Origin: UBA11889 sp002313255
GTDB lineage: Bacteria; Pseudomonadota; Gammaproteobacteria; Pseudomonadales; Azotimanducaceae
Length of the DNA stretch: 6,711 bases
Assembly (NCBI GenBank): GCA_913045265.1
Contig: CAJWQX010000091.1
Span: 1-6,711 of the forward strand
Direction of reading: 5' to 3'
Part shown: positions 1-6,424 of the stretch, piece after piece
Numbering within the stretch: the first letter of the stretch is position 1
Layout: each line of letters starts with the position of its first letter
Made by a program: the position numbers and the translations under genes
Notes under the pieces: model-generated
Seen by the model: only the letters and a program-made list of their open reading frames with translations
Told to the model about the DNA's origin: nothing
Database searches by the model: none

Positions 1-596
1 AGGTCCGGTTTATCCCAATGAGTGGTGCCGTCTTGATGCCAGGCGACGGACGGCCCAAGTCCAGCTTGCTTCACCCAAACAGTGTCGGTGAACGGCGTAA
101 AGTCCGGACCATTAATCGCCTCCGCCACCCGAAGTAATTTCGGGTGCCCGTACAGGCGTAAACAGGCATCCATTAGTTGCAAGCATCCGGAAATATTCAA
201 CAACACTTCGTCCGGTGCGTCATCTGGTGGTGTCGGTTCCGTCATCTTCGACTCGTAACGGCCACCACTCAGGTCGCTACCGCCGTGTGGATCGGACAAA
301 GGTTTTGCAAAACGAAAACTCGGACGCTTAAAGCCTAACCCTGCAGCAGGCCGACCTTGGTGGTCGACCTTCGATCCACGACCCATGGGTAAACGATCAA
401 GTAACGCCTCGAAATCGGACACCAATTCGTTTCGCTCAGTCGAAGAAAGCGCACCTTCAAAGACGTAAAAGCCGCATCGCCAGTACGTTTCTAGAATGCG
501 ATCATCCACACGACCGTTGCCATCAAGAATCAAGGAACCACTGTTACCAAGCGAATGCGCTCGATCCCGGCCTTCAACAAAATACTGATCGCTCAT
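1..596 (-). CDS. Phytanoyl-CoA dioxygenase (PhyH) family protein, C-terminus cut by window edge
   Basis: Reading from the ATG at 596-594 gives 198 uninterrupted codons to the window edge with no stop. The N-terminus (residues about 36-70) has the typical PhyH opening, an aromatic 'GFYVFEGALS' strand followed by a helix. Residues 184-198 contain W186-H187-Q188-D189-G190, the HxD iron-binding pair of Fe(II)/2-oxoglutarate oxygenases; the distal His and the 2-oxoglutarate-binding Arg would lie beyond the edge. Members are cytoplasmic non-heme iron oxygenases that hydroxylate varied small molecules, and the substrate here is unknown. A good Shine-Dalgarno (GAGG, complement of 602-605) lies 5 nt before the ATG and supports this start. 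The gene is co-directional with the ABC importer, 68 nt after its last ATPase gene, so co-transcription is likely. Residues 72-125 are Gly/Asp/Pro-rich and look like a lid or loop. Family assignment is firm; function is open. Confidence 0.88.
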   Translation of the reverse strand, partial: MSDQYFVEGRDRAHSLGNSGSLILDGNGRVDDRILETYWRCGFYVFEGALSSTERNELVSDFEALLDRLPMGRGSKVDHQGRPAAGLGFKRPSFRFAKPLSDPHGGSDLSGGRYESKMTEPTPPDDAPDEVLLNISGCLQLMDACLRLYGHPKLLRVAEAINGPDFTPFTDTVWVKQAGLGPSVAWHQDGTTHWDKPD

Positions 597-664
597 ACCA
601 ACCTCATGATCTGACACGAGTGTAGCGCAACCCGTTCGGCCTACGTTTCCGTTTCTCTATTCCC
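597..664 (-). other. Short intergenic gap between last ATPase gene and PhyH gene
   Basis: This 68-nt spacer separates the TGA of the DppF-type ATPase from the PhyH ATG. It contains the PhyH ribosome-binding site (GAGG at 605-602 on the minus strand). No GC-rich hairpin followed by a T-run is visible on the minus strand, and no convincing -35/-10 pair, so the simplest reading is read-through transcription from the transporter operon into the PhyH gene. An internal promoter inside the upstream ATPase gene cannot be excluded. Confidence 0.5.
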
Positions 665-1693
665 TCAACCCAACGAAGCGTCATAGAGATGGCAGGCGAC
701 CTGCGATTCATCTGAGTGATTGGGGAATGACCCAGCCTGATTCATCTCCAAATTAGGCGAATGCACTGAGCAAACATTCATGACCTTGGGACAGCGCGGG
801 TGAAAGTGGCATCCCGACGGCGGGGTTTTCGGGCTCGGCACTTCGCCAACGATTAGCTGCTGTGGGCGCGTTGCTTCCAGAGTGGGATCCGGAAGCGGGA
901 TTGAAGAAAGCAAGGCCTGGGTATACGGGTGCTTTGGACTAGCGAATAGTTCATCGCGTCCCGCGATTTCCACGATACGCCCGAGGTACATCACGCCAAT
1001 GCGATCACTGATGTGGCGAACGACGGAAAGATCGTGAGCAATGAACAAATAAGTGAGCCCCAGTTCCCGTTGTAGGTCCATCAGAAGGTTCAAAACCTGT
1101 GCCTGAATCGAGACGTCCAACGCCGATACCGGTTCATCGCAGATAATGAGACTTGGCTCGAGCGCCAAAGCGCGCGCGATGCCGATACGTTGGCGTTGAC
1201 CTCCGCTAAACTCGTGCGGATACCGATCCGACATGTCCGGCAGCAACCCCACCATGTCCATGAGTTCGTCAATCCTCGCACGAAACGACCGTCTGTCAGT
1301 CGCAAGACCATGGACCAGAAGAGGTTCACCAATGATGTCGCGAATCCGCATCCGTGGATTCAACGAACTGAAAGGATCCTGATAGACCATCTGCATGCGG
1401 CGTCTCAATGGGCGCATCTGGTGTGGTTCGAGGTGAGTGATGTCGTTCCCCTCGAACTTGATCAAGCCACCGGTCAGGGGTTGCATCCGCAACACAGCAA
1501 GTGCGGTAGTCGATTTGCCGCATCCACTTTCACCCACCAGGCCAAAGGTCTCGCCGTGCCTCAACTCAAAGGACACGCCGTCGACCGCTTTTACACTTCC
1601 GACCGGTCTTTGCATGAAGCCCTCGGTCAGAGTGAAATGAACCTTAAGATCATCGACCTTGAGAAGAGGCTCTTCGTTTATCGCCAAACTCAC
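665..1693 (-). CDS. DppF/OppF-type ATPase of peptide/nickel ABC importer
   Basis: Cytoplasmic ATPase subunit of the importer, 342 aa from the preferred start. Seen in order: Walker A GESGCGKS (54-61), Q-loop Gln105, ABC signature FSGGQRQR (162-169), Walker B LIICDEP (182-188), D-loop SALD, and switch His220. All catalytic elements are intact. The C-terminal oligopeptide-transporter extension carries Cys295, Cys301, Cys308 and Cys334, matching the four-cysteine element that binds a [4Fe-4S] cluster in a characterised DppD homologue. The open frame extends to a TTG at 1711, but the GTG at 1693-1691 forms a GTGA overlap with the upstream TGA (1692-1690) and has GGA (1704-1702) 8 nt upstream, so I prefer GTG and place the first residues as MSLAINEEPLL. 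The 348-aa TTG version would overlap its neighbour by 22 nt. It presumably pairs with the ATPase encoded just upstream. Confidence 0.93.
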   Translation of the reverse strand: MSLAINEEPLLKVDDLKVHFTLTEGFMQRPVGSVKAVDGVSFELRHGETFGLVGESGCGKSTTALAVLRMQPLTGGLIKFEGNDITHLEPHQMRPLRRRMQMVYQDPFSSLNPRMRIRDIIGEPLLVHGLATDRRSFRARIDELMDMVGLLPDMSDRYPHEFSGGQRQRIGIARALALEPSLIICDEPVSALDVSIQAQVLNLLMDLQRELGLTYLFIAHDLSVVRHISDRIGVMYLGRIVEIAGRDELFASPKHPYTQALLSSIPLPDPTLEATRPQQLIVGEVPSPKTPPSGCHFHPRCPKVMNVCSVHSPNLEMNQAGSFPNHSDESQVACHLYDASLG

Positions 1694-2670
1694 AACGGAT
1701 ATCCAAAACAAGCGCTGCGATGACTTGGGTTTTGTTCAACCGGGTCTAGCGCGGGAATGCTAGTCCGACAGGCATCGTGCGCATGCTGACACCGGGTTGC
1801 AAAAGCACATCCCGACGGAAGGTCCGCCAGGTCCGGAGGTTGTCCATCAATAGTGATCAGCCGCGCACCCGCAACGCCTTCGATACCCGGAATGGACGCC
1901 ATCAGTCCGACGGTATACGGATGCTGCGGATTCGCGTAAAGGTCCTTGGCGTCTGCCGTTTCTACGATTCTTCCGCCGTACATCACTGCGACTCGATCCG
2001 CATACCGAGCGACGACGCCCAGATCGTGTGTAATGAGTATCAGCGCAGTTTGGGACTCCTCCGTAAGCTCATTCAACAATGCAAGAATCTGCGCTTGAAC
2101 CGTTACATCGAGTGCCGTTGTTGGTTCATCTGCGATGATCAGTCTTGGTTCACAAGCTAATGCCATTGCAATCATGACACGCTGTCGCATCCCTCCAGAA
2201 AAGTGGTGGGGGTAGTCGTTGAGTCGCTCTTTTGCGTCAGGAATCGCCACCTTGGTTAGCAGTTCGACTGCGATTTCAAACGCTTCGTCCCAGTTCTTGT
2301 CTCGATGCAGGCAAATGGGTTCCGCCACTTGCTTCCCAATGGTCAGTACTGGATTCAGCGACGACATCGGTTCTTGAAAAATCATCGCAATGCGGTCGCC
2401 GCGGATTCGTCGAATTTCGTCGGTGCCCAACGAGAGTAAGTTCTGGCCCTCAAACACTACCCGACCATGGTCAATCACCCCGTTATCACCGAGCAGACGC
2501 AGAATCGATAACGCCGTGACGCTTTTACCCGAACCGCTTTCTCCGACGATGGCAAGCGTTTCGCCCCGTTTTAAAGATAACGACAAATCGCTGACCGCCC
2601 TGACTTTGCCGCGGTCCGTCCGGAAACTCACCGACAAATGCTCGATGTCCAATAACGTATCCGAGCTCAT
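1690..2670 (-). CDS. DppD/OppD-type ATPase of peptide/nickel ABC importer
   Basis: A 326-aa ATPase, the usual length for DppD/OppD. Motifs: Walker A GESGSGKS (43-50), Q-loop Gln99 in 'IFQEPMSSLNP', signature FSGGMRQR (157-164), Walker B LIIADEP (177-183), D-loop TALD, and switch His215. The C-terminal extension (about 240-326) starts with the 'NPQHPYT' segment that defines the oligo/dipeptide transporter subgroup, and contains Cys288, Cys294, Cys301 and Cys321, the probable Fe-S ligands. The ATG at 2670 follows the TAA of the binding-protein gene with no gap and in the same frame. Its Shine-Dalgarno must lie inside the upstream coding end (GGGG at 2680-2677 or AAGGA at 2688-2684), which points to translational coupling. 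The stop overlaps the GTG of the next ATPase gene by 4 nt. The protein should hydrolyse ATP with its partner to drive import through the two permeases. Confidence 0.94.
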   Translation of the reverse strand: MSSDTLLDIEHLSVSFRTDRGKVRAVSDLSLSLKRGETLAIVGESGSGKSVTALSILRLLGDNGVIDHGRVVFEGQNLLSLGTDEIRRIRGDRIAMIFQEPMSSLNPVLTIGKQVAEPICLHRDKNWDEAFEIAVELLTKVAIPDAKERLNDYPHHFSGGMRQRVMIAMALACEPRLIIADEPTTALDVTVQAQILALLNELTEESQTALILITHDLGVVARYADRVAVMYGGRIVETADAKDLYANPQHPYTVGLMASIPGIEGVAGARLITIDGQPPDLADLPSGCAFATRCQHAHDACRTSIPALDPVEQNPSHRSACFGYPL

Positions 2671-4371
2671 TTAGAACCCCAATTCCTTTTTTAGCTGCTG
2701 ATCCAACCAGATCCGCGCGTAGATCGGTCCAGGTCGGACAGCGCCCGCTCTTAGTTCGCCGGCATAATTCTTCACCCAAGGCCACCAAGCGGTATAGACG
2801 TATTCCGTCGGCAGCCAGATATAGGGTGCGAAAGCGAGCAAATCGACCGTCAATTCGCGCACTAGCGCAATTCGATCTGCTTCCTTTGGCATTCGCATTA
2901 AACGTTTTATCTCGGCATCAAATTGTTCGCGTTCAAGCAGCGCAGGATTCCACTTGTGCCCGGTAATGAACTTGCGCAGCGACGTCGTCGGGTTTGTGTG
3001 GCCGTTATTCATAAAGTAACCGGGGCCATGCGTACGCGTCGTCATGGCTGATAGAAACGATGCGTATTCCATCGGTTGGATTTCAATCTCGACGCCAATA
3101 TCGCCAAGGTAGGATTCAATCAAGGGTAAAAGGTCCATGTTGCTGGGACTGCACGAACAAACCTGAACCTCGAATGTAAATCCATCCGGATAACCGGCTT
3201 CTCGAAGCAGTGCCCTCGCTTTTACAGGGTTGTAGGTGAAGAGTTCTTGAACTTCAGCCGGCATCTCTTCAAGCGGCTGATAGTAAGCCCCGAATCCCGG
3301 ATGCTGTGGATATGCCATGAGCTCCGCATGACCCCCGTAGAACAGGTCAACGATTTCTTTTTGATTCACTGCCAAATTGAGCGCTCGGCGCACGCGATGG
3401 TCCTTGAAAGCCTCATGGTCGAGCCGAAGAGCAATGAAATTCCCTGTCATCCCCAACCAGCGTGACCATTTGAGCTCCGGCGTGGTTTCTTTCAGATGGT
3501 CTACGGCAATCCAGCGTATCGACTCAAGGATGTCGACCCTGCCGGTTCGCAAAGCCGTCAAATAAGTCGCTTCATCCTTAATAATTCGATATTTGACGCG
3601 ATCGACATACGGGAGTCGATAACGCGTACCTTCGTATTCTTCGTGGTCCCAGTAGTTGTCCCGCTTTGTATAGACGTGCGAGTTGCCATGGATATAGCGC
3701 GACAAATCAAACGGCCCTGTGCCTATCAAATTGCGCCAATCCTTTGCGTCCACGTTCGCGAGTTCCGGCGCGGTAATCGATGATTGATATCCGTAGCCAA
3801 ACCGATAAGCCCATTCGGCGTTGTATTGATTGAAGTGAAACACCAAAGTGTGATCGTCACGCGCCTCCAGCCCGTCGATGTAATCCCAATAGTCCTGTTG
3901 CGCTTTTTTTGGACTGTTGTTGACCAAGTTGAAAGTGAAGATCACGTCATTCGCAACAAACTCTCTAGCTGCCATCACGCCCGGTTTTTCCGGGAACATG
4001 ACGCCTTGTCGGAGATTCACGACCAGCGTTAGATCGTCTTCCCAGTGCCAACTTTCCGCCAATTCACCGCGAAGAACTTCCACGGGCAAGTACGCTTCTG
4101 CGACAAACGTGTAATCGCCACCACGACGGACGCCTTTATTCAAATCTCCCGAGAAGAGTTGTTCTCGTACCAGGCCGGTGTCGTGATTCGATTTCCACGC
4201 CCAATCCACCGGATCCCAAGACAGCGCCGATAATGTGACATAGACCGTGCCGATGTTGAGTTCACCACCATACTGGGGCGTTTCTTGGGCCACCGCGGCA
4301 TTCACCGAGAGCATCTCAACCGTATACGCGGTAATCAGCAACAACCAAATCTGTCGCGTCTTCGCCCTCAA
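2671..4371 (-). CDS. Family 5 extracellular solute-binding protein of peptide/nickel-type ABC importer
   Basis: Periplasmic receptor of the importer, 566 aa, within the normal range for SBP_bac_5. Residues 1-28 form a signal peptide: basic start (R2, K4, R6), hydrophobic core from about I8, and AVA|Q cleavage after A28. There is no lipobox Cys. Family landmarks are 'GELAESW' (102-108), 'GTGPF' (217-221), 'RRALNLAVN' (328-336), 'NPVKARALLREAGYPDGF' (381-398) and a C-terminal 'YARIW' (551-555). The start is a TTG directly after the TAG of the permease gene, preceded by GGGGAAG (4385-4379); the next ATG (codon 20) would destroy the signal peptide, so TTG is chosen. Oddities: a lengthened segment between 'QLFSGD' (71-76) and 'GELAESW', and C405-S-C407 as the only two cysteines. 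Peptide, opine, sugar or metal-chelate ligands all occur in this family, so the ligand is not predictable. Confidence 0.93.
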   Translation of the reverse strand: MRAKTRQIWLLLITAYTVEMLSVNAAVAQETPQYGGELNIGTVYVTLSALSWDPVDWAWKSNHDTGLVREQLFSGDLNKGVRRGGDYTFVAEAYLPVEVLRGELAESWHWEDDLTLVVNLRQGVMFPEKPGVMAAREFVANDVIFTFNLVNNSPKKAQQDYWDYIDGLEARDDHTLVFHFNQYNAEWAYRFGYGYQSSITAPELANVDAKDWRNLIGTGPFDLSRYIHGNSHVYTKRDNYWDHEEYEGTRYRLPYVDRVKYRIIKDEATYLTALRTGRVDILESIRWIAVDHLKETTPELKWSRWLGMTGNFIALRLDHEAFKDHRVRRALNLAVNQKEIVDLFYGGHAELMAYPQHPGFGAYYQPLEEMPAEVQELFTYNPVKARALLREAGYPDGFTFEVQVCSCSPSNMDLLPLIESYLGDIGVEIEIQPMEYASFLSAMTTRTHGPGYFMNNGHTNPTTSLRKFITGHKWNPALLEREQFDAEIKRLMRMPKEADRIALVRELTVDLLAFAPYIWLPTEYVYTAWWPWVKNYAGELRAGAVRPGPIYARIWLDQQLKKELGF

Positions 4372-5268
4372 CTATTGACTTCCCCGCATACGCGGATCGA
4401 GAAGATCGCGCAACGCGTCGCCGTATATATTCACCGCGTAAACCACCGCCGTGATGCACAAGCCCGGCGCAAGTGCTAGCCAGGGGCCGAGATACATATA
4501 CGTGCGGCCCGTACCACTTAGCATACTGCCCCACGTTGGGGCGGGCGGCGGTACGCCAAGCCCAAGAAATGACAATCCCGCTTCCGCGAGGATCACCGCG
4601 CCGATGCGTGTAGTAAAAAGAACAATTACCACTGGCATGATGTTCGGCAAGACGTGCTTTCGCATCACGTGAAACGTCGGCGCGCCGATGGAAAGGCTCG
4701 CATGGATGTACATGTTCTCTTTGACTGACACCACGGCGCCACGAACGATACGACTACCTGCAATACCGTAAAGCAAACCAAGCACAACCACGATCTGCGG
4801 TATCCCAGGACCGACGATTGAGACTACGACAATCAAAAGCACCAGGTCTGGAAACGTCATCCATGCATCCACACCTCGTTGGATGACCATGTCCGGTTTT
4901 CCACCGAAATACCCGGATATGACACCAACCACAATAGAAATAACGGTGGCAAGTCCAGCCGCAAGAAAGCTCACAATCATGGAGATTTGCGCACCAATTA
5001 AAACGCGCGAAAGCACATCTCTACCCAAGTGGTCCGTGCCAAAGGGAAACGCCCACGAAGGCGGCTGCAATCGCTGCGTCAGATCCGTGTAGTTCATCTC
5101 GAATGGCGCTAGAAAGTTCGCGAAAATTCCGCAAAACATAAACAGCAGAAATACAGCACCACCAACGGCCCCGAGAGGCTTCTCTCGGATCAAACGTATA
5201 TTAAACGCGACGAAAGCAGACCGTTTTCTAACCGCTGGCAATACCGCATCTACAATTAGTTCGCTCAT
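4372..5268 (-). CDS. DppC/OppC-type inner-membrane permease of ABC importer
   Basis: Channel subunit of the importer, 298 aa, typical for DppC. About six hydrophobic helices are visible (roughly 33-53, 95-118, 141-155, 157-173, 210-236, 262-283). The DppC hallmarks are present: N-terminal OppC-like segment, 'PFGTDHLGRDVLSR' (75-88), 'EAGLSFLGLGVPPP' (229-242) and the terminal 'GDALRDLLDPRMRG' (283-296). The cytoplasmic EAA loop that contacts the ATPases lies at about 189-209; its G195 and LPN (207-209) are kept, but the usual leading Glu-Ala-Ala reads His-Ala-Ser. The ATG at 5268 overlaps the TGA of the first permease (ATGA, 4 nt), and its own TAG is followed immediately by the TTG of the binding-protein gene. 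It should form a heterodimer with the DppB-type subunit. Confidence 0.94.
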   Translation of the reverse strand: MSELIVDAVLPAVRKRSAFVAFNIRLIREKPLGAVGGAVFLLFMFCGIFANFLAPFEMNYTDLTQRLQPPSWAFPFGTDHLGRDVLSRVLIGAQISMIVSFLAAGLATVISIVVGVISGYFGGKPDMVIQRGVDAWMTFPDLVLLIVVVSIVGPGIPQIVVVLGLLYGIAGSRIVRGAVVSVKENMYIHASLSIGAPTFHVMRKHVLPNIMPVVIVLFTTRIGAVILAEAGLSFLGLGVPPPAPTWGSMLSGTGRTYMYLGPWLALAPGLCITAVVYAVNIYGDALRDLLDPRMRGSQ

Positions 5269-6215
5269 TCGTGGCGTACCTTCGGGTCGAGCCAGCCGTA
5301 ACTCAAGTCGACTAGCAAGTTAATGACGAGTACGCCAACGCCAACAACGAGAAACACTCCAGAAATGACCGGGTAGTCACGCTGGAATACCGCTTCCAAT
5401 AGCAACAAACCCATGCCGGGAACGACGAAGATCTGCTCCAAAATAACCGCACCACCGATCAACAATGGCGCTTGCAAACCGATCAGTGTGACCACGGGGA
5501 TTAACCCGTTGCGCAAAGCGTGCCGCACGACCAACAGTTTTTCTCCGACGCCTTTGGCACGTGCTGTACGAATATAGTCTTGCCGCATGACCTCCAGCAT
5601 CATCGTACGGGTCATTCGCATCGTTACGGCAGACATTGATAATCCAAGCAAAATCGCGGGCACGATCATGTGTTTGAGATTCGTAATCGGGTCTTCAAAA
5701 AAAGGGGTGTATTCAAGCTCCGGGGCCCACCGCCACCATACCGATGGGAACACCATCACCAACGTCCCCAGCCAGAAGCTTGGAATCGCGAGCATGATGA
5801 GCGAAAAAGAACGGGCAACGTAATCGCCTGCAGTATCTTGCCGCATCGCCGAATAAACACCGATAGGTACCGCCACCGATAACGCAACAATTAGGGCTAA
5901 AAGTCCGAGTTCGAATGTGATCGGCAATGACGCCATTAGTTGATCCGTTACCGGAACATTCTGCCAAAGTGAGTCGCCCAGATCGCCGGTGACGGCATCG
6001 CCTATCCAACGGAAATACTGAATGTACACCGGCTGATCGAGTCCCAGCGCCGCTTCGATCTTTGCCCGGTCCTGACCCGTGACGATGTCGTTCTGCGCAA
6101 GCATTAGATCGATCACGTCGCCGGGAATCAGTCGCATTGAAATAAATACAATCAGACTCGCAAAGAACAAGGTCGGAATGAGAGCGAGCAATCGCCGTCC
6201 TATGTACGCGCGCAA
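5265..6215 (-). CDS. DppB/OppB-type inner-membrane permease of ABC importer (first gene of operon)
   Basis: Channel subunit, 316 aa, the normal DppB length. It opens with 'YIGRRLLALIPTLFF' (4-18), the conserved first helix of this family, and has about six membrane segments (9-29, 101-122, 137-157, 183-199, 239-262, 284-305). 'DLGDSL' (78-83) and the classical EAA-loop sequence 'DYIRTARAKG' (213-222) followed by 'RHALRN' (231-236) are intact. The 'LDPKVRHE' end is also typical. The start is TTG at 6215-6213: it is preceded by a near-perfect Shine-Dalgarno (GGGAGGG, 6226-6220) 4 nt away, and no ATG is available without losing helix 1. Being first in the operon, it is transcribed divergently from the glycyl-tRNA synthetase gene across a 209-nt intergenic region. 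The family is certain; the substrate is not known. Confidence 0.94.
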   Translation of the reverse strand: MRAYIGRRLLALIPTLFFASLIVFISMRLIPGDVIDLMLAQNDIVTGQDRAKIEAALGLDQPVYIQYFRWIGDAVTGDLGDSLWQNVPVTDQLMASLPITFELGLLALIVALSVAVPIGVYSAMRQDTAGDYVARSFSLIMLAIPSFWLGTLVMVFPSVWWRWAPELEYTPFFEDPITNLKHMIVPAILLGLSMSAVTMRMTRTMMLEVMRQDYIRTARAKGVGEKLLVVRHALRNGLIPVVTLIGLQAPLLIGGAVILEQIFVVPGMGLLLLEAVFQRDYPVISGVFLVVGVGVLVINLLVDLSYGWLDPKVRHE

Positions 6216-6219
6216 AAAA

Positions 6220-6226
6220 CCCTCCC
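6220..6226 (-). promoter_or_regulatory. Strong ribosome-binding site for the TTG-initiated first permease gene
   Basis: The minus-strand heptamer GGGAGGG contains the consensus GGAGG and ends 4 nt before TTG at 6215. This decides the start, because the codon itself is weak. A strong site with a poor initiator may set a moderate translation rate for the whole coupled operon (inference). Confidence 0.75.
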
Positions 6227-6246
6227 TTCCGTCACGATCACACTGA

Positions 6247-6281
6247 TTTCAAGACTTTCCGACACTACCGGATACTTGAAA
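6247..6281. repeat. Perfect 7-bp inverted repeat, candidate operator upstream of transporter operon
   Basis: TTTCAAG (6247-6253) and CTTGAAA (6275-6281) are exact inverted copies separated by 21 nt, placing half-site centres 28 bp apart, close to three helical turns. A third copy of the core, TTCAAG, lies at 6329-6334 inside the small palindrome ACTTCAAGT. The repeat lies 32-66 nt upstream of the first permease start, a suitable place for a regulator. It may also be chance, since the core is only 6-7 bp. Confidence 0.3.
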
Positions 6282-6363
6282 CATACTAACGAATTGCGAC
6301 CGTGCAAACCCCAGTGCCTGACTCAGACTTCAAGTTCTAACCCCAACGATGCTGGGTTCTACT

Positions 6364-6392
6364 TTGGTGTACTTCCCAGCGTGCGTTATATT
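6364..6392 (+). promoter_or_regulatory. Putative sigma-70 promoter for glycyl-tRNA synthetase gene
   Basis: TTGGTG (6364-6369) and TATATT (6387-6392) are separated by 17 nt. The -10 matches the consensus at five of six positions; the -35 keeps the TTG core but not the ACA. Transcription would start near 6399-6400, leaving a leader of about 25-40 nt, too short for a T-box or other riboswitch. Confidence 0.45.
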
Positions 6393-6424
6393 GCCCCACC
6401 CTCCTCACGCGTTAGGACTTCGAG

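Larger units (their letters stand above)
6216..6424. promoter_or_regulatory. Divergent intergenic control region between transporter operon and glyS
   Basis: This 209-nt non-coding stretch must carry the promoters for both directions. For the plus strand I see a reasonable sigma-70 candidate near 6364-6392. For the minus strand no good -35/-10 pair stands out. The A/T-rich TTATAT element near 6386-6391 reads ATATAA on the other strand and could serve as a shared -10, but its minus-strand -35 is poor. The repeat TTCAAG/CTTGAA occurs three times. There is no T-box-like specifier or antiterminator structure and no tRNA. Confidence 0.55.

Noticed and set aside
614..623. Small palindrome ACAC-GA-GTGT in the gap before PhyH as a terminator
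   Set aside because: The 4-bp stem has a 2-nt loop and no T-run follows on the minus strand, so it is too weak for an intrinsic terminator.
1690..1711. Apparent 22-nt overlap of the two ATPase genes, or a frameshift
   Set aside because: It arises from taking the TTG at 1711 as start. The GTG at 1693 gives a normal 4-nt GTGA overlap and both proteins are full length.
1190..1723. 177-codon open frame on the plus strand opposite the second ATPase gene
   Set aside because: It lies wholly antisense to a gene with all ABC motifs intact, shows no recognisable domain, and its composition fits a mirror frame of high-information coding sequence.
3496..4032. Plus-strand open frames of 82-95 codons opposite the binding-protein gene
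   Set aside because: They are antisense shadows within a well-supported 566-aa gene, with no convincing ribosome-binding site or family resemblance.
5713..6009. 98-codon minus-strand frame inside the first permease gene
   Set aside because: It is an alternative frame of the DppB-type gene; the sequence is Arg/His/Gly-rich without a fold signature.
6339..6358. AACCC...GGGTT hairpin in the divergent region
   Set aside because: The 5-bp stem has a 10-nt loop and no T-tract; it is likely chance and is not in a position to terminate either transcript.
6393..6424. T-box riboswitch ahead of glycyl-tRNA synthetase
   Set aside because: The likely leader is only about 25-40 nt, with no specifier loop, T-box sequence or terminator; T-box control is mainly a Gram-positive feature.
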